From the NCBI RefSeq assembly GCF_000519085.1, contig NZ_KI912577.1:4520035-4584034 (forward strand): a DNA stretch of 64,000 nt, in the 5' to 3' direction. Shown here piece by piece: positions 16,438-25,012 of this stretch; position 1 is the first letter of the stretch; each line of letters begins with the position of its first letter. A model generated the notes under the pieces. The model worked only from the letters and a program-made list of their open reading frames with translations, was not told the origin of the DNA and did no database searches. This stretch comes from Methylobacterium sp. 10 (GTDB lineage: Bacteria > Pseudomonadota > Alphaproteobacteria > Rhizobiales > Beijerinckiaceae). A program made the translations under genes and the position numbers.

Positions 16438-16863
16438 ATGCTCAAAGGCAGACCCGGCGCCTACGATGCGCCTAGCATTCACACGGACGAGGTCGAGACC
16501 CTTCCGGGCGGGGCCACCCTGCTCGCCCTCAACCGGTCCACCGTGGTCGAGGCCGCCGAGATCCGGCACGACGGAGGCACGTTCTGGGGCGTCCAGTACC
16601 ACCCGGAGATTGGCCTCGACGAGGTGACGGGGGCCCTTCGGCGGCAGGCCGACGATTTGATCGAAAGCGGGCTGGCACGTAACCGGCGCGAGGTCGAGGA
16701 ACAGGCGGACCTCGTTGAAGCCCTCCACCGCGAGCCCGGCCGGCGCGACCTCGCGTGGCGACTGGGGCTGGACGACCAGGTCGCGGATGAAGGCAACCGG
16801 CAGGTCGAGATCGCCAACTTCATCGAGGCGCTCTCCATTCCGGTGCGAAACGCCAGACGGTGA
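16438..16863 (+). pseudogene. Class I glutamine amidotransferase fragment (C-terminal)
   Basis: 141 codons carrying the His-x-Glu end of a class I glutaminase triad (FWGVQYHPEIGLDEV) and the preceding SIHTDEVETLPGGATLLA strand. The nucleophile-elbow half with the catalytic Cys is absent. The frame starts exactly where the minus-strand GH15 fragment ends, so two 3' halves face away from each other across a rearrangement scar. Confidence 0.65.
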
Positions 16864-17009
16864 CATGGCCGCCTGACCTGGTGAGGTGTCCGGAAGGGCG
16901 GTCGCATCGATCCACCGTCGGGGACGTTGCCCCATCACGAGCCATTCGACGCGGCGGAAAGCCGTGCGTCGCCCACGAGCGGCCGGATGGGGGAACGGAA
17001 GGAAACTGG

Positions 17010-17480
17010 ATGCCCAACCATATGTTCGACGAGAGCAACATCACCTGGCGGACGCTCGACTGGCTCCCGCATATCGCGTTCTTCGTCTACAAGGTCGATG
17101 AGGAAAACCGCATCGTCGACGTCGTATTCAAATTCGCCCCGAACCAGCGCGTCATGCTGCACCGGCACAAGAGCCCCTACGTGACCCTCGTGATGCAGGG
17201 GGAGCTCAGGTTCTACCGTGAGGACGGGACCCTGAAGGAGACCCGTCCGACGGGCAGCTACGTCTCAGGTGTGGCCAACGGCGACCCGCATATGGAGGGT
17301 GGCGGCGACGAGGATGCCATCGTATTCTTCAGCAACCGCAACATCGAGGATGCGCTCTACGAGTTCCTCGACGACGCGGGCAATCCCGTCCAGGTTCTTG
17401 GCATCGCCGACTTCAAGGCACAGCTGGAAGACCAGATCGCGACGGGGACCTATGAGAAGGTCACCTCCAGGGCGGCGTGA
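17010..17480 (+). CDS. Cupin-domain protein
   Basis: 156 residues with GGAAGGAAACTGG before the ATG. The single cupin barrel shows metal-site motif 1 in MLHRHKSPYVTLVMQGE (two His and a Glu) and motif 2 around NGDPHMEGG. It resembles small acetylacetone-cleaving-enzyme or ChrR-type cupins. A metal-dependent dioxygenase or a sensor are both possible; the substrate is unknown. It stands alone between fragments and a two-component system on the other strand. Confidence 0.75.
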   Translation: MPNHMFDESNITWRTLDWLPHIAFFVYKVDEENRIVDVVFKFAPNQRVMLHRHKSPYVTLVMQGELRFYREDGTLKETRPTGSYVSGVANGDPHMEGGGDEDAIVFFSNRNIEDALYEFLDDAGNPVQVLGIADFKAQLEDQIATGTYEKVTSRAA

Positions 17481-17542
17481 GCTTCTGGGACGCCGAGGGT
17501 GCGAATGCCATTCTCGGCGTACCTCACGCGGCACTCCGGCCC

Positions 17543-18883
17543 TCAGGCCGGTAGGCTCACCTCGGCCCTCAGTCCGCCGACGGCCCGGTTGACCAGGGTC
17601 ACGTCGCCCCCATGCGCACGAATCGCCGAGCGTGCGATGGCGAGGCCGAGGCCGGTCCCACCTGTGTCAGCGTTGCGCGAAACCTCCAGCCGCGTGAAGG
17701 GCTCGAACATTTCCTCGATCTTGTCGGCTGGAATACCCCGGCCGTCGTCGTCGACGAGGATCCGGATGCCGTCACCGCCCCGCTCAAGGGTGATTCGCGC
17801 CCTGCCGCCGTAGCGGACGGCGTTCTCGACGAGGTTGTCGAGGGCCCGACGCAGCGCCATCCGCCGGCCATTGAACGGAAGGTCGGCCGGCGACGCGACG
17901 GTTACGTGCCGTCCCAGGACCACGTGGTCGTCCGCAAGGGACCGGACCATCTCGGCGAGGTCCAACGGGCCGCTGTCCTGGGAGAGCGCATCGTCCCGGG
18001 CGAACACCAGGGTCGCTTCGACCATCCGCTTCATGTCCGAGATCGTGCGGACCATCGCGTCCCTCAGTTCGCCGTCCTCGACCATCTCGGCCCGGAGCCA
18101 TAGCGAGGCGATGGGGGTGCGCAGGTCGTGGCTGATGGCGGCCAGCATCCGGGTGCGGTCGGTAACGAAGGCCGCCGAACGCTCCTGCATCCGGTTGAAT
18201 GCCGCCGTCATGGTCCGCAACTCGCTCGGGCCATGCTCCGGTAGCGGCTTGAACGAGGCGCCCCGACCGGCCAACTCCGCTGCCCTGGCGAGGTCCGCCA
18301 CCGGACCGACGATCCCGCACCTGGCTACGGCGACGACCGCGAGCACTGCGACCACGCTAGCTAGGACCTGGATGAGCGCGATGCGCAACCAGGGTGGCGT
18401 CCGGGACGCGAGCGGGGCCTCGGCATTGAGCCAGCGCCCGTCGTCGAGCTTGACGGAGACCCGCAGAGCCTGGGTCCTGTTGGACGGGCGGCCCCGGGGG
18501 ACGTCTTCTCCGACGTCGCGTTCGACCAAGGCGATCCGTGCCTGGCTGGCGTCGTCCTTCATGCGTCGGTCGATCCGCCGCGCCAGCCGTGCCTCGTCGG
18601 GCCCAATCGCGCCTTCCGGGACAAGGCTGCCGGCATCGATAGTGAAACGGTGGCGGGGAGAACCGTAGGCCGCGACCACGCTCGGGACGGTATCGGGCTG
18701 GACCGCGTCGAGCAGGCGAACCAGCGTGGCGATGCGGTCGACCACCTGGGTCCGGGCCGCCGCGCGGCCGACCCGCGACGACTCGTGTGCGAACATCGCG
18801 AAGGCCACGGCCTGGGCACCCACGACGGCGAGCACCAGCAGGATCGCCAGCCTTCCGCCGAGCGAGTGCGGCACCAGCCTCAA
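17543..18883 (-). CDS. Sensor histidine kinase (EnvZ/OmpR-system type)
   Basis: 446 residues. Membrane helices at about 10-31 and 165-187 enclose a periplasmic sensor domain, followed by HAMP (about 190-240). The phospho-acceptor His is about 252 (ISHDLRTPIAS), then NLVENAVRYGG (N box), DDDGRGIP (G1), FEPFTRLE (F) and GTGLGLAIA (G2). It probably phosphorylates the regulator encoded just upstream, whose stop overlaps this ATG by 4 bases. The signal is unknown. The neighbouring small exported proteins and the EF-hand protein are possible targets. Confidence 0.9.
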   Translation of the reverse strand: MRLVPHSLGGRLAILLVLAVVGAQAVAFAMFAHESSRVGRAAARTQVVDRIATLVRLLDAVQPDTVPSVVAAYGSPRHRFTIDAGSLVPEGAIGPDEARLARRIDRRMKDDASQARIALVERDVGEDVPRGRPSNRTQALRVSVKLDDGRWLNAEAPLASRTPPWLRIALIQVLASVVAVLAVVAVARCGIVGPVADLARAAELAGRGASFKPLPEHGPSELRTMTAAFNRMQERSAAFVTDRTRMLAAISHDLRTPIASLWLRAEMVEDGELRDAMVRTISDMKRMVEATLVFARDDALSQDSGPLDLAEMVRSLADDHVVLGRHVTVASPADLPFNGRRMALRRALDNLVENAVRYGGRARITLERGGDGIRILVDDDGRGIPADKIEEMFEPFTRLEVSRNADTGGTGLGLAIARSAIRAHGGDVTLVNRAVGGLRAEVSLPA

Positions 18884-19599
18884 GGCACCGTCCTCACGTC
18901 GGTCGCCAGGACGTAGCCGCCGCCCCAGACGGTCTTGAGGATCCCCGGATTGGCCGGGTCGCGCTCCAGCTTGCGCCGGAGGCGACTGACCTGGTTGTCG
19001 ATGCTGCGGTCAAACGCGTCGGCGGTCCGGCCGCTGGTCAGGTCGAGGAGCTGGTCGCGCGAGAGCACCACCCTCGGATGCCGGGTCAGCGCCGACAGCA
19101 GTCGGAACTCGGCCGTGCTGAGCGTCACCGGGGTGCCGGCGTCGTCGACGAGCTCGCGCCGGTCGGTGTCCAGCGTCCAGCGGTCGAAGCTTAGCTTGCG
19201 CCCGTCGGCCCCGTCCCGGGTGCGGGGAAGCGCGCGCGTGCGCCGGAGGAGGTTCTTGATACGGGCGAGAAGCTCGCGCGGCTCGAACGGCTTCGTGACG
19301 TAGTCGTCGGCCCCGATCTCCAGGCCGACGATCCGGTCCGTCCCCTCTGTAAGTGCGGTGAGGAGGATGACGGGCGTGTCGTACGCCTCCCGGATATGGC
19401 GGCAGAGCGAGAACCCATCCTCGCCCGGCATCATCACGTCGAGGAGCACCAGGTCGATGGCGCTTCCCGCCAGGACAATGCGAGCGGCCGCCGCGTCCGC
19501 GGCGACGGTGACCCGGAGCTCGTGCTTCCTAAGGTAGGCCGCGAGCGGATCGCGGATGTCGCGATGGTCGTCCACCACCAAGATGTGTGCGCCGTCCAT
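18880..19599 (-). CDS. OmpR-family response regulator
   Basis: 239 residues. The receiver domain has acidic residues DD (10-11), phospho-acceptor Asp54 (LLDVMMPGEDG), Thr in LLTAL and Lys in VTKPFEPREL. A C-terminal winged-helix DNA-binding domain follows (TLSTAEFRLLSAL, SIDNQVSRLRRKLE, VWGGGYVL). Its stop overlaps the kinase start (ATGA), making a two-gene operon. It is divergent from the small exported-protein gene at 19789, with a 190-base shared promoter region that is a natural place for its binding sites. Confidence 0.92.
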   Translation of the reverse strand: MDGAHILVVDDHRDIRDPLAAYLRKHELRVTVAADAAAARIVLAGSAIDLVLLDVMMPGEDGFSLCRHIREAYDTPVILLTALTEGTDRIVGLEIGADDYVTKPFEPRELLARIKNLLRRTRALPRTRDGADGRKLSFDRWTLDTDRRELVDDAGTPVTLSTAEFRLLSALTRHPRVVLSRDQLLDLTSGRTADAFDRSIDNQVSRLRRKLERDPANPGILKTVWGGGYVLATDVRTVP

Positions 19600-19788
19600 G
19601 TCCCGAGCCTTTCGTACTCGATCCTAACGCGCAGCGGCATCCGCTTCCCGATGGATTCTGTCGCGAAATGTATCGGGACCTTCGAAGCCGCGACGGATCG
19701 CGACGAAAACGGGGTTTCCCGGCAAAGCCCTGCGACAGGCCGGCGGCAGGGTGCGGGCAGTCGAAACACCGCATCGGAAGACGAAGCG

Positions 19789-20121
19789 ATGACGAAGCAA
19801 GCGCTACGCGCGCCGCCCCTGTTGAGGCGGCTCCTACCTGCGGCCCTGCTGGCAGCCGGTCTGGCAGCACCGCTGGCTACCGCCGGCACGGCCGAGGCCC
19901 GTGACGGCTGCGGCCTCGGGGGCCACCGCGGGTTCTACGGCTACTGCCGGCCCAACCTCGGACCGAGGGTGTTCTACCGGCCCTACGCCTTTCGGCCCGC
20001 ATTCTACGGACCGCGGCGGTTCGGTTGGGGCGGTCCTCGCTGGCATCGCTGGGGCGGCTACCGGCATGTCGGCTGGGGCCATCGCGGGTGGGGCCACCAC
20101 GGCTGGCATCACCGTTGGTGA
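19789..20121 (+). CDS. Exported GCG/CRPN-type His-, Trp- and Gly-rich protein
   Basis: 110 residues from ATG 19789. A signal peptide with a long apolar core (cleavage near GTAEA, about 35) is followed by GCGLGGHRGFYGYCRPN. That is the GCG...CRPN prefix motif that precedes low-complexity repeats in a known class of small exported proteins. Next come aromatic/Arg repeats and a C-terminal tail rich in His, Trp and Gly (GHRGWGHHGWHHRW). The His-rich tail could bind metals. It is divergent from the OmpR-type regulator gene and may be regulated by it. Confidence 0.8.
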   Translation: MTKQALRAPPLLRRLLPAALLAAGLAAPLATAGTAEARDGCGLGGHRGFYGYCRPNLGPRVFYRPYAFRPAFYGPRRFGWGGPRWHRWGGYRHVGWGHRGWGHHGWHHRW

Positions 20122-20192
20122 CCCTGTCGCGGCTTGGGCCCGTGCCATCCGGCGCGGCCCCCGGACGACCCGGTGACGCGAGAGGTGCGATC

Positions 20193-20588
20193 ATAACGAA
20201 GGCTATTGCCTGCCTAGCCCTGTGCATGCTCCTCGCGGTTACGCCCGCATCCGCCCAGACGCCTGCGGGAGCGGATCCGCCGAAGAGTACGGGAGCCGCG
20301 GGCGTCGACCTCGCGACGTTCCTTTCGCGGAACCGCACCCGAATCATGCGGGCCGACGCCGACCAGGACGGGCGCGTCAGCAGGGCGGAATGGGCGGCCT
20401 GGTGGGACGCCCGTCCCGGCAGGGGGCCCTACGACCCTGCAGGGCGGTTCCGGGCCATCGACGCGGACGGCGACGGCTTCCTCACCGCCGAGGAGATCGA
20501 CGCCACGTCCACCAAGCGGTTCGCACGGCTCGACGCCGACCACGACGGTCGCGTCGTCCGCGCGGAGCGACCCTGCCGCGCCAAGTGA
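20193..20588 (+). CDS. Exported protein with three EF-hand loops
   Basis: About 131 residues. The signal peptide (IACLALCMLLAVTPASAQ) is clear. The mature part has three canonical 12-residue EF-hand loops: DADQDGRVSRAE, DADGDGFLTAEE and DADHDGRVVRAE, each with Asp at 1, 3 and 5, Gly at 6 and Glu at 12. It should bind Ca2+ or similar ions in the periplasm. Size and location recall lanmodulin, but the second loop position is Ala rather than Pro and there are three loops, so it is not called lanmodulin. No ATG, GTG or TTG lies in frame at the right place. GAGAGG sits 7 bases before ATA 20193, which I take provisionally as start. Confidence 0.7.
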   Translation: MTKAIACLALCMLLAVTPASAQTPAGADPPKSTGAAGVDLATFLSRNRTRIMRADADQDGRVSRAEWAAWWDARPGRGPYDPAGRFRAIDADGDGFLTAEEIDATSTKRFARLDADHDGRVVRAERPCRAK

Positions 20589-20674
20589 ACCGAACGCCCG
20601 GGGTCGGGGTTCGGATAGCGATTTCCCCCAGGGCACGGCCCGTCTGCCGCGTCCACCAGAACGAAGGAATCAGG

Positions 20675-20947
20675 ATGAAGCTCACAGGTCTCATCGTCGG
20701 CGGGTTCGCGACGCTGCTCGTGGCTGGCGGTGCCCAGGCCCTTCCCATGCCGGCCGGCGGCATCGGCGTCGGCACCCCCATCGTCCAGGTCCGCGCCGGT
20801 TGCGGCTTCGGCGCCCATCGCGGTCCGTTCGGGGGCTGCCGCCTGAACCGCGGGCCGCGCGGCGCCATGCGGCGGGCCATCACGGGCGCGCCGCGCGGTT
20901 GCCCGCCCGGCCTCTATCGCGGTCCGGGCGGTCGCTGCCGCCGCTGA
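20675..20947 (+). CDS. Small exported GCG/HRG/CR protein
   Basis: 90 residues, signal peptide to about AQA (24). The mature part carries GCGFGAHRGPFGGCR, then Arg/Gly/Pro-rich sequence with a second Cys pair near the end (GCPPGLYRGPGGRC). It closely resembles the 87-residue protein at 23593 and shares the GCG...HRG...CR core with the protein at 19789. Family function unknown. A CAGG ribosome site lies close to the ATG. Confidence 0.75.
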   Translation: MKLTGLIVGGFATLLVAGGAQALPMPAGGIGVGTPIVQVRAGCGFGAHRGPFGGCRLNRGPRGAMRRAITGAPRGCPPGLYRGPGGRCRR

Positions 20948-21246
20948 CGAGGACGGTTCGGTAAGTTCGCGACCGAGAATCTAGTTGCGGAAAGACCTTC
21001 GCCCAGTCACCGAATTGGGCGGAGGGCCGGCGTGAGGGCTGAGGGTTCGGTACGGAATGCCAGGGCCGATCCCGCGGCGGAGGCACTCATGGTTCCCGGA
21101 CGAGACACAGAGCCGCATTCAGAACCTCGCTTTCACGGTCCCGAGGGTATCCTGTCAAACAGCGTCGAAGCATGGTTCATCCGCACTTTTGGTGCTGAGA
21201 GGTGTTGGAGGCCCGATTGATGGAGTTGGATCGGCGCCTGAGTTGA
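20948..21246. other. Gap between small exported gene and ISL3 remnant
   Basis: About 300 bases without a convincing gene. The outer end of the ISL3-type element should lie in this stretch, but I could not fix its terminal repeat because the opposite end is deleted. The point where chromosomal sequence stops is therefore uncertain. Confidence 0.35.
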
Positions 21247-22373
21247 TCACGCGGCATGGAGCACTCTCTGCTGCAGGAGGTCGAAGCCGACACGACCGTA
21301 CATCTGCCGCTTGATCAGCTTGAGGCGGTTGACCTGACCTTCGACCGGCCCGTTGCTCCAGGGCTGGGTGATCGCCGCCCGTACGGCATCCAGATCCTGG
21401 CGCAGGCCGGAGGTGAAGCCGTGCAATCCCGCTGCAGGTGCCGCGTCCAGCCAGGGTTCCAGCCCTGCCGGATCACCCTGTTGAAGCAGATCGGCGAAGG
21501 TTCGCACGTGGCCGGCCGCGATCCGAACCTCCGGAGCCGCCTCGCACAGCGCATCGATGAACGCGCGGTCGTCGGGGGCGAGCCGGCTCGGATCGCTTGC
21601 CAGCAGGCGCGTGGTCTGGCGCGTCGAGGGCACAGCGCGGACGGGTGGACGATCCGGTCCGCTCTCTCGTCGTCCCGCAACCCAGCGTCGAACGATGTCG
21701 TAGCCGCCGCCGAAGCCCCGTGCCCGGAGTTCTCGGTGGAGCGCGGATCTGCTTCGGAGCCCCTCCTGCCAGCGTGCTTCGGCAAAGCCACGATGACGGT
21801 CGAGCAGGCTCGGTCCCGGCGCACGGCGATACGGAACGAAGGTGCCGGCGCGCAGGTAGCTGCGCACGGTGTTACGGGCCAGTCCGGTCCGGTGCGCGAT
21901 CTGCAGGATCGGAAGCCCCTCCGCGTGAAGGCGCATGACGTCGTCGAAGCGCCTGCGACGGTTCTCGCTCCGTTGCGAGAGGTGCGGCGCAACTGCGGGC
22001 ACGGGTGGTACGCTGCCGGAAGGGGGCCGAAGTCCGGCAGCCTCTTCGATCTGTGTCTGGTGGCGCGCGACGACGGACCGAAGCGCTTCCGAGGCGTTGA
22101 CCAGAAGGTGCCAGCGATCGGCGACCTGGATGGCGGCAGGAGCACCGCTACGGGCGGCCTCGGCGTAGGGGCCTGCCCGGTCCCGGCTGACGACGGCAAT
22201 GCCCGGATGCGCAGCGAGCCAGTCCCTGACCGGAGCGGAAGAGCGGCCCGGCAGCAGGGCCAGAACGCGACGGCGTTCCAGATCCGCAGACAATGGTGCC
22301 GTAGCGTCGCCCGCGCCGCCAAGCCCAGTGGTCGATGCCCACCACCCGCGGAGCCGGGTAGGCCCGTGGCGGA
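21247..22373 (-). pseudogene. ISL3-family transposase, frameshifted and 5'-truncated
   Basis: The large part (22293-21247) reads as an ISL3 transposase: ADRWHLLVNASEALR, a helix-turn-helix segment (GLPILQIAHRTGLARNTVRSY), and the C-terminal QPWSNGPVEGQVNRLKLIKRQMYGR. Upstream, GIDHWAWRRGRRYGTIVC lies in a different frame, separated by a one-base insertion near 22297. The zinc-finger N-terminus is missing. The frame stops at about 22373, where a histidine-kinase fragment on the other strand begins. The element is dead. Confidence 0.8.
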
Positions 22374-23437
22374 TGACCGGTGATCCGGACGGGTCGCTGC
22401 GGGCCTATACCGATGCGGCCATGCTGCATCGGGGCGTCGATCCAGAGGACGTCAACGACCGGGATCGGAACCTCCCTGTCGGCCGCCTCGCGACGGCGAC
22501 CGATCGCCTGCCGGACGGCCGGACCCTCGTCATCTCGGCCGTGAAGAGGCATCGCTCGCTCATGCCGTGGCTGCTCGGGCAACCGTTGAGCCTGTGGGTG
22601 GCCGTCCTCGGCGCTGCGGTGGCCGGTCTCGTCCTCGTCGGAACCCGCCACGAACTCGCCCCGCTGCGGCGCCTCACCGAGACGGTGACCCGGTTCGACG
22701 GCCGCGCGCCCGAGCCGGTCGCCACTCGGCGGGGCGCCCCGGAAATCCGGCGCCTCGCCCAGGCGGTCCGGGACATGCAGGATCGCATCGTCGGCCTCCT
22801 CGGCGAACGCTCGCTGCTGATCGGCGCGATCTCGCACGACCTCAAGACCTACCTGACACGCCTGCGCCTGCGGGCCGAGGGCGTATCGGAGCCGAAGCGT
22901 CGGGACCGGCTGATCGAGGATCTCGACGCGATGACCACACTGATCGACACCTCCCTCGGCTTCGCCCGGGGCACCGCGGTCGAGGTGGGCCGGACGGCGG
23001 TGGACCTCGCCGACCTCGTTGCGGTCGAAGTGGCCGAGCAGGCCGCGCATGGCATCGACGTCCACCTGACCGGCGAGGACGTGCAGGATGCCGTCGCCGC
23101 CGGGGATGCGGTCGCCTTGCGTCGGGTCGTTGCCAACCTGATCGGGAATGCCGTCAAGTTCGGCCGCTCGACCGTCGCCGTCTCGGTGAGCCGGACCGGC
23201 GCGTCGTGCCGGATCACCGTGGAAGACGACGGCCCGGGCATCCCGGCATCGGAGCGGACGGCCGTGTTCAGCCCGTTCTACCGGATCGAGCGGTCCCGCA
23301 ACCGCCAGACCGGCGGAAACGGCCTGGGGCTCGCCATCGCGCGGCAGATCGCGGAGGCGCATGACGGCACCGTCGTGGCCGAGGCGTCCCCGCTCGGCGG
23401 TGCCCGCCTCGTCGCGACCCTGCCGGCTATCGTTTGA
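22374..23437 (+). pseudogene. Histidine kinase truncated at its 5' end by the ISL3 remnant
   Basis: 353 codons remain. They encode the end of a periplasmic sensor domain (SLRAYTDAAMLHRG), one membrane helix (PLSLWVAVLGAAVAGLVLVG) and HAMP. A His box follows in ISHDLKTYLTRL, with N, G1, F and G2 boxes intact (NLIGNAVKFG, DDGPGIP, FSPFYRIE, GNGLGLAIA). The first helix, most of the sensor and the partner response-regulator gene expected upstream are missing. It could be expressed from ATG 22374 as a one-helix kinase but is most likely inactive as a sensor. Confidence 0.7.
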
Positions 23438-23592
23438 CGACCGGAGGGTACGCCGGGCGGCCCGTTACAGAACGTTACGTCGACGCATCGGTCCGTCACA
23501 TCCGGGAGGCAAGCGGGGACGATCCTGCCCTCATCGGTCGCGGGGCCATCTCCGGCATCGCGGCTCGGACGAGAGCAGAGAAGGATTCCACG

Positions 23593-23856
23593 ATGCTGAA
23601 GATCCTCGCCCCGGTCGCCCTCCTGGCCGGACTGGCATTCCCGGCCGCGGCGTCGCCGCTGATCCAGCCCGCCGTGTCCACCGGCTCGGATGGCGCCGAG
23701 ATCATTCAGGTCTACGGCGGCTGCGGCCCCTACGCCCATCGCGGTCCCTACGGCGGTTGCCGAGCCGGTGGTCAGCGTGGCGGCTATGTCCGCGGCGCCT
23801 CCTGCCCGGCGGGCTTCCACATCGGGCCCTACGGCCGCCGCTGCTGGCCGAACTGA
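23593..23856 (+). CDS. Small exported GCG/HRG/CR protein
   Basis: 87 residues. The signal peptide (MLKILAPVALLAGLAFPAAA) is followed by a short linker with IIQVYGGCGPYAHRGPYGGCR and, further on, two more cysteines (SCPAGFHIGPYGRRCWPN). Layout and motifs match the protein at 20675 (IVQVRAGCGFGAHRGPFGGCR), so the two are paralogues. One lies on each side of the ISL3 insertion. Confidence 0.75.
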   Translation: MLKILAPVALLAGLAFPAAASPLIQPAVSTGSDGAEIIQVYGGCGPYAHRGPYGGCRAGGQRGGYVRGASCPAGFHIGPYGRRCWPN

Positions 23857-24020
23857 CCTTTCAGCCACTGTGTTGGGTGCACCGTGGGAACCTCGCCGAC
23901 GAGGCCCAGGGTCGCGTCGGCCCCGGCCGAGGCGACCCCATGATACCGGCAACGAACCCGTTCCCAACGGCCCCATCCGGTCGATCCGACCGGGTGGGAG
24001 CGCGACCGAGGCGACGTCGC

Positions 24021-24683
24021 ATGATTTTCACGCAAGGAACGGCGGCGGGACGGATCACCCGTCGCCATCTCTTCGCCGGCCCCATCCTCCTCAGCCCCGC
24101 CTGGGCGATGGCGACCTGGCCCTCCGATGCCCTCGCGGCCGCCGCCGGCGATCCGTCGATGGCGGGCCCCCTCGGGGACATCTGGGTCGGCGCGTCAGAT
24201 GCCAAGGTGACGCTGATCGAGTACGCCGCGGTGACGTGCTCGCACTGCGCCGCGTTCCACGTCAGGACCTTGCCGGCGATCAGAACGCGCTGGATCGATA
24301 CCGGGCGGGTGCGCTTCGCCCTGCGAGGACTCCCCCTGAACCCGCTCGACACGGCCGCCTTCATGCTCGCCCGGGCCGATGGCGGACGGAACTACTATGC
24401 GATCACCGACCTGTTGTTCGAGAGGCAGGCCACGTGGGCCTTCGTGCCGAAGCCCCTCGATGCGATGCGCGACCTGCTGCGTCAGGCCGGGTTCGACCGG
24501 GCGCGGTTCGGCGCCATCCTCGCCGACCAGGCGCTCTACGACCACGTGAACCGCGTGCAGGCCCGCGCGACGGAGGAGCTCGGCGTCCATGCCACCCCGA
24601 CCTTGTTCGTGAACGACGCCCGTTACGAAGGGGCACTCACGACTGAGGGCTTCGATGAGGTCATCGCCAAGCTGCCGGCGTAG
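24021..24683 (+). CDS. DsbA-family thiol:disulfide oxidoreductase
   Basis: 220 residues from ATG 24021. The N-terminus has twin arginines in RITRRHLFAG before an apolar stretch, so export may be by Tat. The thioredoxin-like domain has CSHC (Cys73, Cys76) and a cis-proline loop in HATPTLFVND. DsbA/ScsC-type proteins oxidise or isomerise cysteines in exported proteins. The neighbouring small exported proteins with conserved cysteine pairs are attractive substrates (inference). An alternative upstream ATG at 23941 is less likely. Confidence 0.85.
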   Translation: MIFTQGTAAGRITRRHLFAGPILLSPAWAMATWPSDALAAAAGDPSMAGPLGDIWVGASDAKVTLIEYAAVTCSHCAAFHVRTLPAIRTRWIDTGRVRFALRGLPLNPLDTAAFMLARADGGRNYYAITDLLFERQATWAFVPKPLDAMRDLLRQAGFDRARFGAILADQALYDHVNRVQARATEELGVHATPTLFVNDARYEGALTTEGFDEVIAKLPA

Positions 24684-25012
24684 GAGCATTCCATTACTGT
24701 GTCGTCCATCGGGCGCCTGACGAAACCTCGGCACCCGGTACGCGGGATTAGGGATCGGACGTCGCGCTGGCTCGCCCGCACGCAGTCGTATCGGCATGTT
24801 TTCGCTGCCCTCGATGATCCCCTGGGGTACGATGCGAACGGAGTGCGAGCATGCCCGACGGGTTTCGCACCGGCCTACCGAAAAATCGTCTGGACGTTGC
24901 TCAAACGGCTCGGCTTCAACCTCCCACAGCGATGCTCGGTCCATAGATGTCGATGTGATTGCGGCTGCTCCCGGATACGTCCCGATCCTCGCTCCCGTTG
25001 CGGAAAGGAATC
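24684..25012. other. Gap of about 330 bases, no gene seen
   Basis: Neither strand shows a protein-like frame that fits. The last 70 bases must hold the promoter of the FAD monooxygenase; no consensus was recognised. Confidence 0.35.

Noticed and set aside
20193..20588. Calling the EF-hand protein lanmodulin
   Set aside because: The loops lack Pro at position 2 and there are three rather than four, so only a general EF-hand call is justified.
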